From NCBI GenBank assembly GCA_003136335.1, contig PLEA01000489.1:1-6752 (forward strand): a stretch of DNA of 6,752 nt. Direction: 5' to 3'. This stretch comes from Acidobacteriaceae bacterium. Its GTDB lineage: Bacteria > Acidobacteriota > Terriglobia > Terriglobales > SbA1. A program made the position numbers and the translations under genes. Positions 5,860 to 6,752 of this stretch are shown here, one piece after another; positions within the stretch are counted from its first letter, which is position 1, and each line of letters starts with the position of its first letter. Under the pieces are notes generated by a model that worked only from the letters and a program-made list of their open reading frames with translations, was not told the origin of the DNA and did not search any database.

Positions 5860-6752
5860 TTTTTCTTGTTGGATGTTTGCGTGCCGCCGCGCACCCGAAT
5901 GGCGACAACAGTCTGGTCATCGAACGTTTCCACGCCCGCCGAGTGTTCGGCCGCTGCCTTGAAAAGCAAATCCACGACGCATTGCGCCGACTTTCCCGTG
6001 CACTCACCAACGATTCTCTCGACCCGGCCGCGTCCAAACAGTTCACCCTTGAGGTTGCGGGCGTCGAGAATGCCGTCGCTGAAGAATACGAACATATCGC
6101 CCGGCTTCATTCGGAACTTGAATTCATCGTAGTCGGCTTCGTCAAACAGGCCGAGGGGCAAGCCGGTCGCTTCGACGGCTTCGATCACTTCTTCCTTGCC
6201 GTGAACATAAATGGGGCGAGGAAGGCCGGAGTTCGCGACCGTCAGGGTGCGATGCTCATCGTCCCAAAGAGCGTAAATGATGGAAACGAACTGGGCCTCG
6301 ATGCGGCGCTCAGCCAGAGATAGATTCACCGCAGAAAGCATTTCCGCCGGCCCCGGTTCAATCGGAGCGTGCGAGCGAATAATTCCGCTTACCAGTGCCG
6401 CATAGATGGCCGCAGGGGCGCCCTTTCCGCTCACGTCGCCAATCACGATTCCAAGCCGCGACATCGAGTAAGGGATGAAGTCATACAAATCGCCGCCGAT
6501 GGCCCGTGCGGGAACAAACTTCGCGGCCACGTCTAGATGGGCAAGTTTCGGATTTGTTTGCGGCAGCAGCCGCCCTTGTAGTTCCCGGGCCAGAGCCAGA
6601 TCGCGCTCCAGTCGCCGCTCTTGCCGCTCGATTTCTTCGTACAGGCGAGCGTTCTCCACGGCGATAGCAATTTGCGCGGCCAGAGTCGTCATAGTGAGCT
6701 GATGCTCTTCGGTAAAAAATCCGCGCCGGGTGTGCTCCAGGTCGAGCACGCC
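5856..6752 (-). CDS. SpoIIE/RsbU-type PP2C phosphatase with GAF domain (5' end beyond window)
   Basis: Partial: the frame is open at the right edge, so the N-terminus is missing. The visible part, numbered from the GTG at 6749, starts with the end of a GAF sensor domain (LDLEHTRRGFFTEEHQ, then LAAQIAIAVENARLYEEI, to about 40). A charged helical linker or coiled coil follows (about 38-64, with LARELQGRLLPQ typical of RsbU-like proteins), then a PPM-type serine/threonine phosphatase domain: GGDLYD (85-90), GDVSGKG (104-110), SGLP (174-177), FFSDGI (222-227) and DDQT (277-280). The metal-binding aspartates Asp87, Asp105, Asp225 and Asp278 are present, so it should be active with Mn/Mg. Relatives dephosphorylate anti-anti-sigma (STAS) proteins in partner-switching stress pathways; the substrate here is unknown and no STAS or HATPase gene is in view. 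The stop overlaps the lysA start by four bases. Confidence 0.93.
   Translation of the reverse strand, partial: GVLDLEHTRRGFFTEEHQLTMTTLAAQIAIAVENARLYEEIERQERRLERDLALARELQGRLLPQTNPKLAHLDVAAKFVPARAIGGDLYDFIPYSMSRLGIVIGDVSGKGAPAAIYAALVSGIIRSHAPIEPGPAEMLSAVNLSLAERRIEAQFVSIIYALWDDEHRTLTVANSGLPRPIYVHGKEEVIEAVEATGLPLGLFDEADYDEFKFRMKPGDMFVFFSDGILDARNLKGELFGRGRVERIVGECTGKSAQCVVDLLFKAAAEHSAGVETFDDQTVVAIRVRGGTQTSNKKK

Noticed and set aside
5635..6323. Plus-strand open frames opposite lysA and the phosphatase gene
   Set aside because: Shadows of two genes with intact catalytic motifs on the other strand; no ribosome sites or recognisable domains.

Overview
The window is a 6.75 kb piece of a moderately GC-rich bacterial chromosome. 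The coding style, the DinB-family protein with a signal peptide, and the GAF/SpoIIE-type phosphatase next to lysA all suggest a soil-type Acidobacteriota (Terriglobia-like). This is inference from gene character: there is no rRNA or other decisive marker.

Layout. Positions 1-148 are a small palindromic-ended element: 15-bp perfect terminal inverted repeats and no transposase, so MITE-like. Positions 149-278 hold nothing I can name. Positions 279-1263 (minus strand) carry a broken gene for an NlpC/P60-type cysteine peptidase, whose reading frame must be stitched across two well supported and one probable single-base shift. A divergent extended -10 promoter (1320-1328) then leads into yebC (1424-2173), which ends in a clear intrinsic terminator. 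A 237-bp intergenic stretch (2174-2410) contains three DnaA-box-like 9-mers. It is followed by tlyA (2411-3160, TTG start), a triple 9-nt tandem repeat, nadK (3231-4115), and a frameshifted, 3'-truncated DinB-family fragment with a signal peptide (4125-4482). On the opposite strand, converging on that fragment, lie a SpoIIE/RsbU-type PP2C phosphatase with the end of a GAF domain (5856 to beyond the right edge) and lysA (4531-5859). These two overlap by ATGA.

How the genes fit. yebC, tlyA and nadK are housekeeping genes on the plus strand: a translation-associated factor, an rRNA 2'-O-methyltransferase, and NADP synthesis. lysA performs the last step of lysine biosynthesis and is apparently translationally coupled to a signalling phosphatase, an unusual pairing. 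All five housekeeping or signalling genes are intact over about 5 kb. The frame-breaking changes are confined to the two accessory genes, which argues for real gene decay rather than general sequencing error. I found no CRISPR array, tRNA, rRNA, riboswitch or clearly new multi-gene system. The most unusual items are the decayed NlpC/P60 protein, the MITE-like end, the DnaA-box-like cluster and the phosphatase-lysA coupling.
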